NCBI GenBank assembly: GCA_023435265.1
Contig: JAEYRZ010000105.1
Location: 1-16,731, forward strand
DNA from: Pseudomonadota bacterium
GTDB lineage: Bacteria; Desulfobacterota; Desulfobacteria; Desulfobacterales; Desulfosarcinaceae
Length of the DNA stretch: 16,731 nt
Reading direction: 5' to 3'
Shown here: positions 14,081 through 16,731 of the stretch, piece after piece
Layout of the letters: each line of letters begins with the position of its first letter
Numbering within the stretch: position 1 is the first letter of the stretch
Made by a program: the position numbers and the translations under genes
Notes under the pieces: model-generated
The model's input: the letters and a program-made list of their open reading frames with translations, nothing else
Databases searched by the model: none
What the model was told of the DNA's origin: nothing

Positions 14081-16069
14081 TCTATACACTAAAGAGGGCA
14101 ACCACAAGCCGATCGCCGGAAAAAGATAGAGCAGGGCCAAGGTGACGATCTGGATGCCCATGAAAGGCAGCATTCCCAGGAAGATCTGGTTGAGCGACAC
14201 CCAGTCCGGCGCCACGCCCTTGAGGTAAAAGGCGGCCATGGCGACGGGCGGCGAGAGAAAGGCGGTCTGCAGGTTCAAGGCCACCAGGAGTCCGAAAAAC
14301 AGGGGGTCGATATTGAAATGCGTCAGCAGCGGAAGAAAAATCGGCATGAAGATGACGATGATTTCGGTCCACTCCAGCGGCCAGCCCAACAGGAAAATGA
14401 TCACCTGGGCTAGAAGCATGAATTGAATGGGGCTCAGGTCCATGGAGATCACCCAGCGGTTGATGATTTCCTGCCCGCCCAGCAGGGCGAAGGCCGCCGC
14501 AAAAATGCTGGAGCCGACGAACAGCCAGCACACCATGGCACTGGTACGCGCGGTGAGAAAAACCGACTCTTTGATCATTTGAAAGTTGAGCTGCCGGTAG
14601 GCCGCGGCCAGCACAAAGCCGCCGAAGGATCCCATGGCCGCGGCCTCGGTCGGGGTGGCCAGTCCGAGGATGATGGTTCCCAGGACGCCCATGATCAACA
14701 ATGCTAAGGGGAAAAAAGATCCCAGCAGCATTTTGAAGATCTCCAGGCGTACGAACGTAAAGACCGCATAGAAGATCAGCAGCCCCAGGGCGACGATCCC
14801 CAACGCGATCCAATAGCCTCTCGGGGCGGGTTCGCGCTGCACCTGGGAGCCGGCGGAATCGGAGCCGCCATCCTCCGTGGCCTGTTCCCCTGCCTGCGGC
14901 GCCGCCTCGGCGGGCGTCCCGGGAGGTTCTTCCAGCGCCGGCTCCTGGAGACCGTCTTCGGTGCTGGGCGCCACGTCGAGCGGCGGCTCCTGCAATCCAT
15001 CCTCCGCAGGGGGCGCCTCTTCCACCTCCGGCTCCTGCAGGCCTCCGCCGTAATAGTCTTCTTCTTCGCTGAATGCTCCGGAGCCCATGGGGACCAGTCC
15101 CTCGGGCAGCTCCTCTTCGGGCGCCGTCAGGGAGAAGTAGATCGATCCCATCAGCAGAGCCGCCGCCGCGGCCGGCAGCAGGGCAATGCCCAGGTGCCGT
15201 AAAAGGGTGCCCAGCGGCACGTCTGCGTTGCGGCGTCCCTTGAGGGCGCCGATCAGTCCCGCCATCACATTGGTGCTGCGCTCCCGCATAACGGCCAGCG
15301 CGAACTGGGGCAACTCCACGCGCCGGTCCGCTTCGGAAAGCGCGGGTGCCGCGGCGGGTTTCAGTTTGGCATAGATGATGACGCTGCCGACATACATCGC
15401 CGACAGCAGGAGCCCCGGAAAGAATGCGCCCGCGTAAAGCTTGACCACTGAAACGCCGGCGGTGGCGCCGTAGAGGATCAACAGCACCGAAGGGGGAATC
15501 AGAATCCCCAGCGTGCCGCCGGCGGTCACCGAACCGGCCGCCAGCCGGACTCCGTAGCCGGCCTTGAGCATGGCCGGCAGGGCCAGCAGTCCCATCAGCG
15601 TCACCACCGCGCCGATGATGCCCGTGGCCGTGGAGAAGATGGCACAGGTCACGATCGTGGCCACCGCCAGAGAACCCGGAATGCGCGAGGTGGCCAGGTG
15701 CAGGCCCCGGAACAGCCTTTCGATCAAGTTCGCGCGTTCGACCAGGTAGCCCATGAACACGAACAGGGGCACCGCGATCAGCACGTCGTTGTTCATGACC
15801 GCATAGGCGCGCTGCACCATGAGGTCCAGGGTGCGGGTCACCGACGTGCCCGGGTCCTGGCTGTGATAAAAGAGAAAGGTGAAGGTGGTGCCCATGCCCA
15901 TCAGCGTGAAGGCCGTGGGAAAGCCGAGCATGATCGCCACCACGATCATGGCCAGCATCAGCAGGCCAAGGTGGCCGTTGGTCATCTGCGCGGGGGGCGG
16001 CATCAACCAGAACACCCCGATCACCACCAGGGCCATCATCGAGATTCCGAACCACACTTCCTTCTTCAT
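14078..16069 (-). CDS. dctM: TRAP transporter large permease (DctM/FcbT3-like) with a central repeat insert
   Basis: A 663-aa TRAP large membrane subunit, carrying out sodium-driven organic-acid import with DctQ and a binding protein. The N-terminal half (1-235) and C-terminal part (about 440-660) are typical: PLFVFMGYLVERANL, GGTLGILIPPSVLLILYG, LGLATPTEAAAMG and LVALNLQTAFLSPPVAMAAFYLKGVAP, resembling the FcbT3 mannitol/chloroaromatic branch. Standard DctM is about 430 aa; here about 200 extra residues sit between the halves. These comprise a transmembrane segment (about 293-313), an acidic Pro/Glu linker (318-418) with three 15-residue repeats, and another membrane segment (about 420-440). 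The ATG overlaps the dctQ stop. The stop TAG (14080-14078) is the end of the MITE-like element. The substrate is unknown. Confidence 0.9.
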   Translation of the reverse strand: MKKEVWFGISMMALVVIGVFWLMPPPAQMTNGHLGLLMLAMIVVAIMLGFPTAFTLMGMGTTFTFLFYHSQDPGTSVTRTLDLMVQRAYAVMNNDVLIAVPLFVFMGYLVERANLIERLFRGLHLATSRIPGSLAVATIVTCAIFSTATGIIGAVVTLMGLLALPAMLKAGYGVRLAAGSVTAGGTLGILIPPSVLLILYGATAGVSVVKLYAGAFFPGLLLSAMYVGSVIIYAKLKPAAAPALSEADRRVELPQFALAVMRERSTNVMAGLIGALKGRRNADVPLGTLLRHLGIALLPAAAAALLMGSIYFSLTAPEEELPEGLVPMGSGAFSEEEDYYGGGLQEPEVEEAPPAEDGLQEPPLDVAPSTEDGLQEPALEEPPGTPAEAAPQAGEQATEDGGSDSAGSQVQREPAPRGYWIALGIVALGLLIFYAVFTFVRLEIFKMLLGSFFPLALLIMGVLGTIILGLATPTEAAAMGSFGGFVLAAAYRQLNFQMIKESVFLTARTSAMVCWLFVGSSIFAAAFALLGGQEIINRWVISMDLSPIQFMLLAQVIIFLLGWPLEWTEIIVIFMPIFLPLLTHFNIDPLFFGLLVALNLQTAFLSPPVAMAAFYLKGVAPDWVSLNQIFLGMLPFMGIQIVTLALLYLFPAIGLWLPSLVYR
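14906..15043 (-). repeat. Three tandem 45-bp coding repeats in dctM
   Basis: These encode residues 343-388 of the TRAP permease: GLQEPEVEEAPPAED, GLQEPPLDVAPSTED and GLQEPALEEPPGTPA. The period is exactly 15 residues (45 nt), with the GLQEP core constant and the rest varying. On the + strand GGCTCCTG recurs every 45-47 nt. The likely product is a disordered acidic Pro-rich linker; copy number may vary between strains. Confidence 0.85.
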
Positions 16070-16683
16070 GCGTCAGGTTCTTTCTTGGCTGACTCCATTG
16101 CGGCGAGGTCCGCGTCGGTCACATGCACCATGGCCTTGAGTTTATCCACGTCGACTTCGCGCACGTCCTCCTGACGCGACGGCCAGCGCCCATTCTTCAG
16201 GCAGAGAATACAGCGGATGATTTCGACAACGCCCTGGGCCAGCAGGATGGTCCCGGCGGCCGGAATGACGGCCTTGAACAGATAAATCGGCGGACCGCCC
16301 GAGCCGATCATCGAACGCTCGCGGATCGCCCAGGAAATCATGGCGTAATCGTAGCCGGCCCAGCACAGCGCGATCACCCCGGGCAAAAAGAACACGATGT
16401 ACAAGGTCAGGTCGAGCGCCGCCTGCAAACGGGGCGGGAAGAAGCCATAGAGCACATCGCCGCGCACGTGACCGTTCTTGGATAGCGTGTAGGCGCCTGC
16501 CATCATGAACAGAGTGCCGTACATCATGATCATCACATCGAAGGTGTAGGGGTGCGGCCGATTCAGAACATAGCGCGAGAATACTTCGTAGGTGATCAGG
16601 AAGGTGAGCGCCACGATGAGCCAGGAGAAAATTTTGCCGACCAGCGTGCTGATCCTGTCCACGCCAAGCAGTAGTTTCTGCAT
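16066..16683 (-). CDS. dctQ: TRAP transporter small permease (DctQ/FcbT2-like)
   Basis: A 205-aa small TRAP membrane subunit with four hydrophobic segments (about 17-36, 48-68, 88-112, 133-158). Family features are the early ITYEVFSRYVLNRPHPYTFDV stretch (conserved Arg/Asn/Pro before the second helix) and KNGHVRGDVLY. The C-terminal 40 residues are charged and cytoplasmic. It pairs with DctM, and the genes overlap as ATGA. The start at 16683 has only a weak ribosome-binding site (GGAT). The periplasmic binding protein expected with it is not in the window and probably lies just upstream (beyond 16731). The length fits the mannitol/chloroaromatic (FcbT2) branch. Confidence 0.9.
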   Translation of the reverse strand: MQKLLLGVDRISTLVGKIFSWLIVALTFLITYEVFSRYVLNRPHPYTFDVMIMMYGTLFMMAGAYTLSKNGHVRGDVLYGFFPPRLQAALDLTLYIVFFLPGVIALCWAGYDYAMISWAIRERSMIGSGGPPIYLFKAVIPAAGTILLAQGVVEIIRCILCLKNGRWPSRQEDVREVDVDKLKAMVHVTDADLAAMESAKKEPDA

Positions 16684-16711
16684 ATCCGATCCATTTCCGC
16701 CATCGGGCCGC

Positions 16712-16731
16712 CACCCGGGTCGCCCCGGGTG
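16712..16731 (-). other. GC-rich hairpin upstream of dctQ, at the window edge
   Basis: CACCCGG (16712-16718) and CCGGGTG (16725-16731) make a 7-bp stem with a 6-nt loop, 29 nt before the dctQ start. Such stem-loops often lie between a binding-protein gene and its permease genes and reduce permease expression. The left neighbour is outside the window, so this reading is tentative. Confidence 0.45.

Noticed and set aside
14082..16055. 657-codon alternative - strand frame inside dctM
   Set aside because: The sequence is dominated by Gly/Arg/Ala/His with no membrane segments; it is an out-of-frame shadow of the clear DctM protein.

Overview
The window looks like a chromosomal segment of an anaerobic, GC-rich Desulfobacterota (deltaproteobacterial, sulfate-reducer-like) genome. 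This is inferred from a three-cluster soluble formate dehydrogenase, a class II benzoyl-CoA reductase-type BamBC pair, a tungstate (Tup) transporter, and small redox and CoA-ligase proteins resembling Desulfovibrio families. No taxonomic marker gene is present, so the assignment is tentative.

Left part, + strand (1-5458): the 3' end of a formate dehydrogenase catalytic subunit (fdhA), its iron-sulfur subunit fdhB, and the maturation factor fdhE. GC-rich hairpins sit in both spacers of this operon. A 328-nt gap follows, holding nested inverted repeats, a good sigma70-type promoter and an AT-rich 18-bp palindrome. Next come bamB (aldehyde:ferredoxin oxidoreductase superfamily, with the class II benzoyl-CoA reductase residues Glu251, His260 and Cys322 at those exact positions) and bamC (three [4Fe-4S] clusters). 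A hairpin at 5471-5492 separates them from the convergent operon.

Middle, - strand (11014 down to 5499): a tightly packed operon running from a TupA-like lipoprotein through tupA, tupB and tupC, an unrecognised 91-aa protein, a 70-aa four-cysteine protein (DVU_1557-like) and an AMP-dependent CoA ligase (DVU_1553-like). Overlaps of 3-14 nt link tupB through the four-cysteine protein. Tungstate import is therefore physically tied to a small redox protein and a CoA ligase, and the operon converges on two oxidoreductases of families that often use tungsten. I read 1-11014 as a tungsten island: metal uptake, cofactor enzymes and an accessory module whose role is not obvious.

A 518-nt stretch (11015-11532) has no convincing gene. 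It may hold the promoter and leader of the tup operon.

Right part, - strand (16683 down to 11533): TRAP transporter subunits dctQ and dctM, then a D-2-hydroxyacid dehydrogenase and an amidase-signature hydrolase whose genes overlap. This looks like an uptake-and-catabolism unit for an organic acid or amide. DctM is unusually long (663 aa) because of a central insert with an acidic Pro/Glu linker of three 15-residue repeats. Between dctM and the dehydrogenase lies a 148-bp MITE-like inverted-repeat element whose TA-containing end supplies the dctM stop codon.

No rRNA, convincing tRNA, CRISPR array or transposase gene was found.
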